DNA of 15,627 nt from JBBSQE01 sp038258095 (GCA_038258095.1 JBBSQE010000057.1:1-15627), one strand, 5' to 3'; counted from the first letter of the stretch, positions 6,213 to 13,465 are shown. A program made the numbers and translations. The notes: a model not told the origin generated them from the letters alone.

Positions 6213-8234
6213 ATGCTGCTCGGCGTCGATGTCGGAGGAACGTTCACCGACGCGGTGCTGTTCGACGGGGTCGAGCTGTACACGTCGAAGGTACCGACGA
6301 CACCGCGGGATCAGTCGGAGGGAGTGATGGCGACGGTGAGGGAGGTGCTTCGGCGCGCCGGGTCGGAAGCCGGCGACATCGAGGCGTTCGCCCACGGGAT
6401 GACGGTTGGCACCAACGCGCTCCTCGAGGAGCGCGGGGCGCGGACGGCGCTGGTCGCGACCCGTGGGTTCACGGATCTCCTCGAGATCGCGCGTCAGGAC
6501 CGCCCGTCGCTCTACCGCCTCTCCGAGCAGAAGCCGGTTCCGCTGGCGGCGGAGGACCTGCGATTCGGTGTGGCCGAGCGGACCGGGCCGGGCGGCGTGA
6601 TCGAGGAGCTCACAGACGCCGAGATCGACGATGTCGTCGAGAGGATCCGCGGCTCGGATGCCGAGTCCGTCGCGATCTGTCTCCTCTTCTCCTATCTCGA
6701 CCCGGCGCACGAAGCGCGCCTGGCCGCACGAATTCGGAAGGAGCTCCCGGACATCCACGTCTCCGCCTCACACGAGGTCCTTCCCCGCTTCCGCGAGTAC
6801 GAGCGCTGCTCGACGACTGTCATCGACGCCTATCTCTCCCCCCTTCTGGGGCGCTATCTCGGAGGTCTGACTGAAGCGGCCAAAGCCGAAGGGCTCGTCG
6901 AGCCGATGATCATGCAGTCCTCGGGCGGCATCGCCCCGGCAGTCGAGGCCGCCCGGGCGGGCGCCTGGAGCGTGCTCTCGGGCCCGGCCGGCGGAGCGGT
7001 CGGTGCCGGGCTTCTCGCCCGGATCTCCGGGAACGGGGACGCACTCGGCTTCGACATGGGCGGGACCTCCTGTGACGTGTGCGTGATCGAGGGCGGTGAG
7101 GTGAGGCGGACCGCCGAGCGCGAGATCGCCGGCCGCGTCATCCAACTTCCGATGGTCGACGTCCACACCGTGGGGGCCGGCGGCGGATCGATCGGATGGC
7201 GGGATGCCGGCGGGGCGCTGCGCGCCGGTCCGCGGTCGGCCGGCGCCGAGCCGGGCCCCGCCTGTTACGGCCGCGGTGGCGACGAGCCAACGGTCACCGA
7301 CGCCAACCTTGTGCTGGGCTATCTGGCTGCAGGGGCGAGCCTGGCGGGCGGCGTCGAGCTGGACGACGATGCCGCGCGGGAGGCGTTGGAGCGACTCGGC
7401 GACTCGCTCGGCCTCGACGCGACCGACACCGCCCGGGGCATCATCCGGGTCGCCAACGCGGAGATGGTCCGGGCGCTCCGGGTCGTGACTGTCGAGCGGG
7501 GAGTCGACCCGAGGGAATTCGCCCTTCTGCCCTTCGGAGGCGCCGGGCCTATGCACGCCGCCGCGATCGCCATGGAGATGGGCCTCGAGAGGATCTTCTG
7601 CCCGCGGGCGGGCGGCGTGCTCTCGGCGCTCGGGCTATGCGCCTCCGAGCGCCGCCGAGACACCACCCGCACCTTCTTGCTGGCGGGCCCCGACCTCGAG
7701 GCGGGGCGCATCGAGGCCGAGGTGCGATCGATGATCGAGGTCACCGGAGCCGGCCTCCGTGGCGCCGAGACGAGTGTGGTCTACGAGCTCCGCTACCGGG
7801 GCCAGGCCTTCGAGCTCGGGGTGCCCGGGCCGATCGGAGTCCATCCCTCCGAGCTGAGTGACGCATTCGCCGCCGCGCACGAGGAGCGCTACGGATACCG
7901 CGACCCCGACGCGGAGGTGGAGCTCGTCGACATCCGGCTGGCGATGGTGGTTCCCGGGCCGGAACCGGAGCCGCGGGCGGCGCCGGACGGCGAGACCGTC
8001 GAATCGACCCGGGACGCCTGGTTCGGCGAGGAACGCCTGCAGACCCGGATCATCAGCGGCGAGCCTCCCGCGGGTCTCGCCGCCGAGGGTCCTGCGGTCT
8101 TCGAGCTCGGCGAGGCGACGTTCGTCGTCCCTCCGGGCTGGTCGGCGGAGGTGGACGAGGCGGGAACGATCGTCGCGGAGCGTGATGGGCCGCCCCCGAG
8201 TCATGACGACCCCGGCGACGGGAGCGAGCGATGA
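6213..8234 (+). CDS. hyuA: Hydantoinase/oxoprolinase family protein, subunit A
   Basis: This 673-residue protein is the ATP-binding subunit of the HyuA/HyuB family (N-methylhydantoinase, 5-oxoprolinase; related to acetone and acetophenone carboxylases). The family uses ATP to open or carboxylate its substrate. The actin/ASKHA fold shows as GVDVGGTFTDAV at residues 4-15, HGMTVGTNALLEERGA, GFDMGGTSCDV (second phosphate loop), VDVHTVGAGGGSIGW, AGAEPGPACYGRGG with TVTDANLVLG, and FGGAGPMHA. N-terminal (Hydant_A_N), central and C-terminal regions are all present and the length is normal. The stop overlaps the start of hyuB by 4 bases (ATGA), so the two are translated together. Motifs do not settle the substrate. 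The lack of a small third subunit makes an acetone carboxylase less likely. Hydantoin or 5-oxoproline are the default suggestions. Confidence 0.93.
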   Translation: MLLGVDVGGTFTDAVLFDGVELYTSKVPTTPRDQSEGVMATVREVLRRAGSEAGDIEAFAHGMTVGTNALLEERGARTALVATRGFTDLLEIARQDRPSLYRLSEQKPVPLAAEDLRFGVAERTGPGGVIEELTDAEIDDVVERIRGSDAESVAICLLFSYLDPAHEARLAARIRKELPDIHVSASHEVLPRFREYERCSTTVIDAYLSPLLGRYLGGLTEAAKAEGLVEPMIMQSSGGIAPAVEAARAGAWSVLSGPAGGAVGAGLLARISGNGDALGFDMGGTSCDVCVIEGGEVRRTAEREIAGRVIQLPMVDVHTVGAGGGSIGWRDAGGALRAGPRSAGAEPGPACYGRGGDEPTVTDANLVLGYLAAGASLAGGVELDDDAAREALERLGDSLGLDATDTARGIIRVANAEMVRALRVVTVERGVDPREFALLPFGGAGPMHAAAIAMEMGLERIFCPRAGGVLSALGLCASERRRDTTRTFLLAGPDLEAGRIEAEVRSMIEVTGAGLRGAETSVVYELRYRGQAFELGVPGPIGVHPSELSDAFAAAHEERYGYRDPDAEVELVDIRLAMVVPGPEPEPRAAPDGETVESTRDAWFGEERLQTRIISGEPPAGLAAEGPAVFELGEATFVVPPGWSAEVDEAGTIVAERDGPPPSHDDPGDGSER

Positions 8235-9745
8235 CCCTCGACCCGATCGGCCTGCAGGTGCTCGTCGGCGGCCTGCGCGCTGCGTGCGAGGAGATGGGCG
8301 CGGTGCTGATCCGCGCGTCGCACTCAGCGAACATCAAGGAGCGCCACGACTGCTCCACGGCCCTGTTCGACGCGAGCGGCGAGATGGTCATGCAGGCCGA
8401 GCACATCCCGGTCCACCTGGGATCCATGCCTGCGGCGGTTGACGCCGTGCTCGATCGCGAGCATCGCGCCGGTGTCTCGTGGATCCTCAACGACCCCTAC
8501 GAGGGCGGAACCCACCTGCCCGACATCACCCTGATCACGCCGGTCTTCATCGGCGACGAGCTGATCGGCTTCGCGGCAAGCCGCGCACACCACGCCGATG
8601 TCGGCGGCCCGACACCGGGAGGCATGCCGGCGTCTTCGCATCGCCTCTCCGATGAGGGCGTCGTCATCCCGCCGACGGCGGCGACCGATGAGGCGCTGCG
8701 CGAACTGGCCGGCCGAATGCGCGTGCCGAGCCAGCGGCTCGCGGACCTCCGCGCACAGCAGGCGGCCAACCGCGTCGGCGAGGCGCGCCTCACGGACCTC
8801 GCCGAGAATCTCGGCCCGGAGAGCTTGGCCGAGGGCATGAGCGAGATCCTCGCCTACGCCGAGCGGCGCACCCGAGCGGCACTCGGCGAGCTCCCGGACG
8901 GCACCTTCGAGGCCTCGGACGTGCTCGAGGACGACGCCCGCGGCGAGGAGCGCGACCTGGCGCTGCGCGTCGCGGCGACGATCCGTGGCGAGGAGCTGAG
9001 GCTCGACTTCACCGGCACCGACCCCCAGTCCGAGGGCAACCTCAACTGCCCGCTGTCCGTAACCCGGTCGGCGGCCCTGTTCGCCCTTCGCGTGCTCACC
9101 GATCCCGACGCCCCTCCGTCTGCCGGCGCCTACCGGCCCGTCGAGGTGATCGCTCCGGAGGGTTGCCTGCTCAACGCGCGGCCGCCTGCCGCTGTCGCCG
9201 CCGGCAACGTCGAAACCTCGAGCCGCGTCGCCGACCTGGTGATCGAGGCGTTGTCGCAGGCGACGCCGGCCCCGGCACAGGGTCAGGGCACGATGAACAA
9301 CCTCACCCTCTCCGGTAAGGACGGCGACCGCGAATGGACCTACTACGAGACCCTCGGCGGCGGCCAGGGCGCCTCGACCGACGCGCCGGGCCCGAATGCG
9401 ATCCACGTAGCGATGTCAAACACACTCAACACTCCGGTGGAGGCGTTCGAGACGGAGTTCCCGGTGCGCGTGACCGAGCTCGGCCTGCGGCGCGGAAGCG
9501 GCGGCGAGGGGAGAGAGAAGGGGGGCGACGGGATCGTCCGCGAGTTGGAGGCTCTGGCTCCGATGCGGTTTACGCTGATCACCGAGCGCCGGCGTCATGC
9601 GCCGCAGGGGCGCAACGGCGGCGGCCCCGGCGAGGAGGGCCGAAATCTGCTGAATGGCAAGCCTCTGCCGTCGAAGGCGGAGGGTGATCTGACTCCCGGC
9701 GACGTCCTGCGGATCGAGACTCCGGGCGGCGGCGGGCACGGCTGA
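8231..9745 (+). CDS. hyuB: Hydantoinase/oxoprolinase family protein, subunit B
   Basis: This 504-residue partner of HyuA forms the second catalytic component of the heteromeric enzyme. Family signatures are DPIGLQVLVGGLRAACEEMG, LIRASHSANIKERHDCSTALFD, AEHIPVHLGSMP, ILNDPYEGGTHLPDITLITPVF, SRAHHADVGG, LRAQQAANRVGEARL, then LDFTGTDPQSEGNLNCP, VAAGNVETSSRVADLV, and the usual glycine-rich end ETPGGGGHG. The paired histidines in SRAHHADVGG and the DPYEGGTHLPD segment are conserved in the family and thought to line the metal-binding active site. The start overlaps the hyuA stop (ATGA at 8231-8234), with GGGAG about 6 bases upstream. A hairpin follows directly after the stop. The length is typical. 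The substrate is undetermined, as for hyuA. Confidence 0.93.
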   Translation: MTLDPIGLQVLVGGLRAACEEMGAVLIRASHSANIKERHDCSTALFDASGEMVMQAEHIPVHLGSMPAAVDAVLDREHRAGVSWILNDPYEGGTHLPDITLITPVFIGDELIGFAASRAHHADVGGPTPGGMPASSHRLSDEGVVIPPTAATDEALRELAGRMRVPSQRLADLRAQQAANRVGEARLTDLAENLGPESLAEGMSEILAYAERRTRAALGELPDGTFEASDVLEDDARGEERDLALRVAATIRGEELRLDFTGTDPQSEGNLNCPLSVTRSAALFALRVLTDPDAPPSAGAYRPVEVIAPEGCLLNARPPAAVAAGNVETSSRVADLVIEALSQATPAPAQGQGTMNNLTLSGKDGDREWTYYETLGGGQGASTDAPGPNAIHVAMSNTLNTPVEAFETEFPVRVTELGLRRGSGGEGREKGGDGIVRELEALAPMRFTLITERRRHAPQGRNGGGPGEEGRNLLNGKPLPSKAEGDLTPGDVLRIETPGGGGHG

Positions 9746-9748
9746 TTT

Positions 9749-9797
9749 AGGACCCATCTCGTTAGGGGGCGTGCGTCCGCCCACCGAGATGGGCCCT
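9749..9797 (+). terminator. Hairpin after hyuB
   Basis: The arms aggacccatctcg (9749-9761) and cgagatgggccct (9785-9797) pair at 12 of 13 positions. Between them gggcg and cgccc form an inner stem. It begins 4 bases after the hyuB stop. There is only a short TT afterwards, so an intrinsic terminator of the U-poor kind is likely but not certain. Confidence 0.6.
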
Positions 9798-9865
9798 TAG
9801 CCTGGGGAGCGGGTTTCAGACCCTGCCGGGCAGGTCCCTTCCAGCTCGTGACGAAGAGAACTTAT

Positions 9866-9894
9866 TTGGCAGACGGCGCCATCTTCCCTAACAT
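9866..9894 (+). promoter_or_regulatory. Sigma70-type promoter for the DUF1802-DUF1152 unit
   Basis: TTGGCA (9866-9871) and TAACAT (9889-9894) are separated by exactly 17 bases, in locally AT-richer sequence. The start of transcription would fall near 9901, leaving a leader of about 80 bases. An inverted repeat cgccat (9877-9882)/atggcg (9893-9898) overlaps the spacer and the -10 and could be an operator. Confidence 0.5.
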
Positions 9895-9983
9895 GGCGAT
9901 CCCGAGGGTGACCGCGGCCTCCGCCGCTTCAAGTCCCTTCGCCCACCAGTCCACGTCACCAACCTCTGTAGGTAAACGAAACA

Positions 9984-10622
9984 ATGCCGATCGCATTCAA
10001 GGAATGGGCAGTAACCGTCCGCGCTCTAGCCGAGGGCGAGCAGCTCGTCACCCTTCGCAAGGGCGGCATCCGCGAGGAGAACAAGCACTTCGAGCTCGAG
10101 CACGAGCGCTTCTTCCTCTACCCCACGTTCGACCACCAGCGGAACGACCTGGTTCGGCCGTCGCACCACCCTGAGCTCCGCCGCGCTCTCGAGGAGGGTG
10201 TCTGGCCCGACGAAGAGCCTCCCGCACGTGCTCTGATCCAGGACGGCGGCATCGCGCAGCCCGACCGGGTCCGCATCCGCTCTTGGGCCGAGGTCACCGA
10301 TCACTTCACGGTCACCGATCCTCGCATCGTCGACGAGCTCTCTCCTTTCTACGTATGGACCTCGGATTACGCCGAGAAGCGGCTGGCATGGAAGCGCCGC
10401 CACCCGCTGCACGTCCTCCTGCTCAGGGTTCACCGGATTCCCCGCCCCGTCACCGTCCGGGTGCGCGAGGAGTACCACGGCTGCCGTTCCTGGGTCGAGG
10501 TCGACCGCGACCTGCCCTTCGAGGGCACCCCGGTCATGGCCGACGAAGAGTGGGACCGTGCGCGCGACGCCATCATCGGCATCTGCGCGGGCGCCGGCGC
10601 CGCCGAGCCCGCTCTCGTCTGA
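9984..10622 (+). CDS. DUF1802 family protein
   Basis: The 212-residue protein starts at ATG 9984 with the family-typical beginning PIAFKEWAVTVRALAEGEQLVTLRKGGIRE, followed by FELEHERFFLYPTFDHQRNDL. Together these define DUF1802, a domain of unknown biochemical function. Later parts include FTVTDPRIVDELSPFYVWTS, then RLAWKRRHPLHVLLLRVHRI and a conserved-looking YHGCRSWVEVDRDL. It has no signal peptide or membrane segment, so it is probably cytoplasmic. No strong Shine-Dalgarno is seen (gtaggt is 11-16 bases upstream). It lies downstream of a good promoter with a leader of about 80 bases. Its stop overlaps the likely start of the DUF1152 gene in the string CTGA, which argues for coupled translation and related function. 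The function cannot be stated from sequence. Confidence 0.85.
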   Translation: MPIAFKEWAVTVRALAEGEQLVTLRKGGIREENKHFELEHERFFLYPTFDHQRNDLVRPSHHPELRRALEEGVWPDEEPPARALIQDGGIAQPDRVRIRSWAEVTDHFTVTDPRIVDELSPFYVWTSDYAEKRLAWKRRHPLHVLLLRVHRIPRPVTVRVREEYHGCRSWVEVDRDLPFEGTPVMADEEWDRARDAIIGICAGAGAAEPALV

Positions 10623-11569
10623 GCGACTCACCCGGCTCACTGGAGCGGATCCTCGGCGCCGCGACGCGGGCGCTGATCATCGGCATGGGCGGCGGCGGGG
10701 ACGTCGTAGGCGCCCTTGCGACCGCCCGCCTCTGCCAGTCCTTCGGGGCCGACTTCGTCCTCGGCGGGGTGGCCTGGGAGCGCTGGCCGGTCGATCCGCA
10801 CCCGGGACCCCGGCCGATGGCGGAGATCCTCGGCGGACTCCCCCTCAGCGATGCGACTGTGCTCGCCGGCGAGGCCACGACCACGCCCACCGGAGTGCCC
10901 TTCGCAGAGTCGCGGATGGCCGGGTACCTCTGCTCTGAGACCGTTCTCGTCGACGTCACCGTCAGTGCGACACGCATCGCCGAGGGTCTGGCCGAGACCT
11001 GCCGGCGCCTCGGATGCGACCTGGTCGTCCTCGTGGATGTCGGTGGCGACGTTCTCGGTCACGGCGGGGAGGAGGGACTTGCGAGCCCGCTCTGCGATGC
11101 CATGATGCTGGCGGCCGGCCTGGAGCTGGCGGCCGCCGTCCCTGTCATCGGTGGCGTCTACGGATCGGGCTGCGACGGCGAGCTGACCCCGGCCGAGGTG
11201 GCCGAGCGCCTCGGAGAGATCGCGCGGGCCGGCGCAATGCTCGGAAGCTGGGGTCTGACCCCGGCGCTATGCGAACAGATCGAGGCGGCCGGAGCACTCG
11301 TCCCGACCGAGGCGAGCCTGCTGGGAGTCCGCTGCGCCCGCGGGGAGACGGGCACGACCCAGATCCGCGGAGGCCGCCGATCCGTGGAACTGACACCGGC
11401 GGGAGGCACGACCTTCTACTTCGACCCGACAATCGCCACCAAAGCCGGCTGCGCCCCCCTGGCCAGCGCTGTTCGTTCCGCCACCACCCTGGAGGAAGCG
11501 GAATCAATCCTGGCAGCCCTCGGCATCCGAACCGAGTTGGCGTACGAACGAGACCGGGCTTTGGAGTAG
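10619..11569 (+). CDS. DUF1152 family protein
   Basis: This protein matches the DUF1152 family: a Rossmann-like N-terminus ATRALIIGMGGGGDVVGALATA, then FVLGGVAWERWPVDPHPGPR, VVLVDVGGDVLGHGGEEGLASP, VIGGVYGSGCDGELTPAEV and a C-terminal GGTTFYFDP segment. The family has no established activity; the glycine-rich loop suggests nucleotide or cofactor binding (inference). The start is uncertain. The first ATG in frame (10684) falls inside the glycine loop and would destroy it. GTG 10550 would overlap DUF1802 by 73 bases. CTG 10619 overlaps by only 4 (CTGA) and gives a 316-residue protein beginning SDSPGSLERILGAATRA, which I prefer although CTG starts are rare. No separate promoter is visible. A long inverted repeat starts at the stop codon. 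Confidence 0.85.
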   Translation: MSDSPGSLERILGAATRALIIGMGGGGDVVGALATARLCQSFGADFVLGGVAWERWPVDPHPGPRPMAEILGGLPLSDATVLAGEATTTPTGVPFAESRMAGYLCSETVLVDVTVSATRIAEGLAETCRRLGCDLVVLVDVGGDVLGHGGEEGLASPLCDAMMLAAGLELAAAVPVIGGVYGSGCDGELTPAEVAERLGEIARAGAMLGSWGLTPALCEQIEAAGALVPTEASLLGVRCARGETGTTQIRGGRRSVELTPAGGTTFYFDPTIATKAGCAPLASAVRSATTLEEAESILAALGIRTELAYERDRALE

Positions 11570-11659
11570 GCCGGGACGGAGGGCGGGTGCCCCTGCCGGA
11601 GCGGCTAGAGGCTGTGGCTTTTGTAGCGAAGGCAGGGGTGCCCGTTCTTCGTCCCGGCC
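11569..11659. repeat. Large imperfect inverted repeat, 29-base arms
   Basis: The left arm 11569-11597 and right arm 11631-11659 are reverse complements at 24 of 29 positions, with ggccgggacg/cgtcccggcc at the outer ends and ccctgcc/ggcaggg at the inner ends. The 33-base loop can itself pair weakly (gaggc-tgtg-gcttt, with G-U pairs). It begins on the last base of the DUF1152 stop. It could be a transcription terminator, a REP/MITE-like element or a structured RNA. No target-site duplication is evident. Confidence 0.6.
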
Positions 11660-11701
11660 GACCCTGAACGCAGTCGCGCACGCACCCCAATCCCGGTCCC
11701 G

Positions 11702-11707
11702 TACGCT
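11702..11707 (+). promoter_or_regulatory. Putative -10 element of the peptidase-MA-like gene
   Basis: TACGCT fits TANNNT and is followed by 6 bases and then ATC at 11714, the same spacing as at hyuA. No -35 match is seen at 17 bases. Confidence 0.4.
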
Positions 11708-11713
11708 CGAAGC

Positions 11714-12508
11714 ATCCCCTGGGTTGCAACCGACAGCCTCAGCTTCACCGCGCGCCACGACACCGGCGACGCCGCCTACGCAGAGCGGACCCTCGACCGC
11801 CTCGAGGACCTGCGCCTGCGGCTCGAGGACATCTTCGAGAACGTTCCCGGCGACATCACGCTCGTGGTCCACACGAATCCCGCCTGGCTGACCGCCGCCC
11901 ATCCGTTCCTTCCCGCCGCGCGATGGTCGGCGGCGCCGGCCGGACGGCGCTACCTCGCCGGATGGCCGATGGCCACCGAGCTGCACGTCCTCAACGACCT
12001 CCACATCGACAAGCGCGCTGCCGGCCCGGACTCGCGGGCGGCGCTCCTCGGCACCGCCGAGCGCCTCTACGCCCAGCTCGTCGTCGCCGCCAACAACGAC
12101 GCGCTTCCCCCCTCCTGGACGCCGCGGCGCTTCGTCCGGTATCTGCGCTGGACATGGCTCGTGGAGGGCGGTGGGCAGTACTTCTCGCGACAGGTCGGCC
12201 TGTACCGAGCTGCCGTGATCCGGCGGCTCCGCGAGGGCTCCCGACCATCCTTCCCGCCCTCTCCACGTGACGCCGTCATCCTCGGCGGCACGATCTTCGA
12301 CCTGCTCTCAGAGGAGCGAGGGCCCGAGGCGTGCCGTCTGCTCGTCTCTCGCCTGCACCGCGAGGGCCCCGCCGCCAACCTGGAGGCGGCCTTCGACGCC
12401 CGGATCCGTGACATCGAGGACTCGTGGCGCGGCCATCTGCGGGAGATGGTCCGCCCGAACCAGGATGTCGGGGTGAGCCACGGCGAATCCCGCCTGCGCT
12501 CGATCTGA
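11714..12508 (+). CDS. Peptidase-MA-like (gluzincin-fold) protein without HExxH; probable ATC start
   Basis: Homology-like sequence runs well upstream of the first usual start (GTG 11864): PWVATDSLSFTARHDTGDAAY followed by ERTLDRLEDLRLRLEDIFE. No ATG, GTG or TTG exists in this frame back to the stop at 11624. ATC at 11714 sits just after a -10 element, so I place the start there (264 residues). The order of elements matches peptidase-MA-like proteins: FTARH strand, helix of an ERxLDRLE type, VVHTNPAWL, a strand ATELHVL, a helix, then WLVEGGGQYFS (equivalent to WLxEGxAxYF with the third zinc ligand Glu, about residue 151) and a C-terminal helical repeat ending SWRGHLRE. The helix that should hold HExxH reads AQLVV (about 120-124), so catalysis looks lost. 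There is no signal peptide. It ends 9 bases before the convergent DUF2007 gene. Confidence 0.7.
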   Translation: MPWVATDSLSFTARHDTGDAAYAERTLDRLEDLRLRLEDIFENVPGDITLVVHTNPAWLTAAHPFLPAARWSAAPAGRRYLAGWPMATELHVLNDLHIDKRAAGPDSRAALLGTAERLYAQLVVAANNDALPPSWTPRRFVRYLRWTWLVEGGGQYFSRQVGLYRAAVIRRLREGSRPSFPPSPRDAVILGGTIFDLLSEERGPEACRLLVSRLHREGPAANLEAAFDARIRDIEDSWRGHLREMVRPNQDVGVSHGESRLRSI

Positions 12509-12517
12509 AGCCGTCGC

Positions 12518-13078
12518 TCAGCCCTGCAGCCCGTCAAGGACCACGATGATCAGGAAGACGACGACGACGGCCCCGATTATCCAGGCGAACAGCCGAAGGG
12601 CCGGGAGCGGGCCCGACGCGGATGGGACGCTCGCACCCTCCAGGCCGGCCGAGCTCTCACCGTCCCCTCCACCGAGCGTCTGCGTGCCCTGCAGCAGCTC
12701 CCGCGCTTCCTCGGCACCCGCCTCGGGGACGAGAATCTCGCGGGGTCCGGCGGCGAGCATGTCAGGGACGTCGAAGCCGGGCGAGCGTCGGACGTAGCTC
12801 GGAATCCCCTCCTCGAGAAGCAGACCTTGGATCAGCTCGGCCTCGGCCTGGTTGTGGGCGAATGCCACCTTCGTCGCCTTGCCGCGGGCGAATTGCGGCT
12901 TGACCTTGCGGGCTCGCTCGTGAGTCTCCGTGATCGGGTTCTCCTCACGGGTTCCCGCGTAGACGAGCGGCATCCGGCAATCGGCACAGAAGCGCTCCTC
13001 GAGCGGATAGCTGCGTGCGCAGCGGGGGCAGGCGAGCGGCCCGCCCGAAGAGCCCTCAGGCGATCTCGAGCTCGGCAT
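12518..13078 (-). CDS. Zinc-ribbon + DUF2007 protein with C-terminal membrane anchor
   Basis: From ATG 13078 (186 residues) the order is as follows. A zinc ribbon CPRCARSYPLEERFCADC occupies about residues 17-34 (C-x2-C-x10-C-x2-C). A charged linker follows. A DUF2007-like (putative signal-transducing) domain lies at about 58-110: VAFAHNQAEAELIQGLLLEE, GIPSYVRRSPG, PREILVPEAGAEEARELL. After a Ser/Gly-rich linker there is one hydrophobic helix near the end (LFAWIIGAVVVVFLIIVVL), which predicts a tail-anchored protein with a cytoplasmic body. GGGTGAG lies 7 bases before ATG 13078; GTG 13090 is a less supported alternative. The start lies inside the end of the M67 peptidase gene (overlap 23 bases), so the two are an operon. 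Ligand and partner are unknown. Confidence 0.8.
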   Translation of the reverse strand: MPSSRSPEGSSGGPLACPRCARSYPLEERFCADCRMPLVYAGTREENPITETHERARKVKPQFARGKATKVAFAHNQAEAELIQGLLLEEGIPSYVRRSPGFDVPDMLAAGPREILVPEAGAEEARELLQGTQTLGGGDGESSAGLEGASVPSASGPLPALRLFAWIIGAVVVVFLIIVVLDGLQG

Positions 13079-13451
13079 CTGAGATCTCACCCTCGCGGAT
13101 CAGAAAGCCCCTGACGTCCGGGCGCTCCGCGTCCTCGAGCGAAACGATCACGTAGACGGCATCGGGCCATCCGGCGAGATTGACGTCCGTCTGGGACGGA
13201 TGGGCGGCGCTCTTCGTGTGGGAGTGATAGATGCCCACCAGCTCCTCCCCCGCGTCCTCGATCTCACGCATCAGACGAAACTGCTCCTTGGCGTCGATCG
13301 AGTACCGGAACGGACTCGCTTCGGCATTGGTGGCTCGCCGCACCGTCCGCACCTCACCGTCGGCTCCGCTGAGCATCCCGCAGCACTCGTTCGGGTCGTC
13401 GTCGCGCGCGTGGGCGATCATCTCGTCGACCTGGGCCTTGCTGATCCGCAT
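13056..13451 (-). CDS. M67 family JAMM/MPN+ metallopeptidase
   Basis: This 131-residue single-domain protein carries the complete JAMM motif: Glu22 in DPNECCGML, then HSHTKSAAHPSQTD at 76-89, which fits HxH-x7-S-x2-D exactly. The family comprises zinc isopeptidases. Bacterial members such as Mec remove C-terminal extensions from ubiquitin-like sulfur carriers (CysO, ThiS/MoaD type). The usual partners (a CysO-like carrier and a CysM-like synthase) are not in this window, so the substrate is open. ATG 13451 gives the typical start RISKAQVDEMIAHARDD. A TAGCCT element ends 8 bases upstream on the minus strand and no Shine-Dalgarno is seen, so the mRNA may be leaderless. The 3' end overlaps the zinc-ribbon/DUF2007 gene. 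Confidence 0.9.
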   Translation of the reverse strand: MRISKAQVDEMIAHARDDDPNECCGMLSGADGEVRTVRRATNAEASPFRYSIDAKEQFRLMREIEDAGEELVGIYHSHTKSAAHPSQTDVNLAGWPDAVYVIVSLEDAERPDVRGFLIREGEISDAELEIA

Positions 13452-13459
13452 CGCAGCCG

Positions 13460-13465
13460 AGGCTA
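13460..13465 (-). promoter_or_regulatory. Putative -10 element of the M67 peptidase gene
   Basis: On the minus strand this reads TAGCCT (TANNNT), followed by 8 bases and then the ATG at 13451. It lies in the 82-base gap after the transporter operon, so the peptidase gene need not depend on read-through. Confidence 0.4.

Noticed and set aside
8324..9406. 360-codon minus-strand frame inside hyuB
   Set aside because: It is antisense to a fully conserved HyuB sequence and has the composition expected of a shadow frame.
6213..9745. Acetone or acetophenone carboxylase
   Set aside because: The two subunits fit the broader HyuA/HyuB family, but no gamma-like third subunit is present, so a specific carboxylase name is not supported.
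9848..10174. Plus-strand frame from GTG 9848 through the promoter region into DUF1802
   Set aside because: It crosses the TTGGCA/TAACAT promoter and then runs out of frame through DUF1802, ending in low-complexity Arg/Pro/Ala sequence.
10684..11569. DUF1152 start at ATG 10684
   Set aside because: It would begin inside the GMGGGGD loop and remove the first strand of the Rossmann-like domain.
11569..11659. Complete MITE or insertion sequence
   Set aside because: The inverted repeat is suggestive, but I find no target-site duplication at its ends and no transposase, so I left it as an inverted repeat of unknown type.
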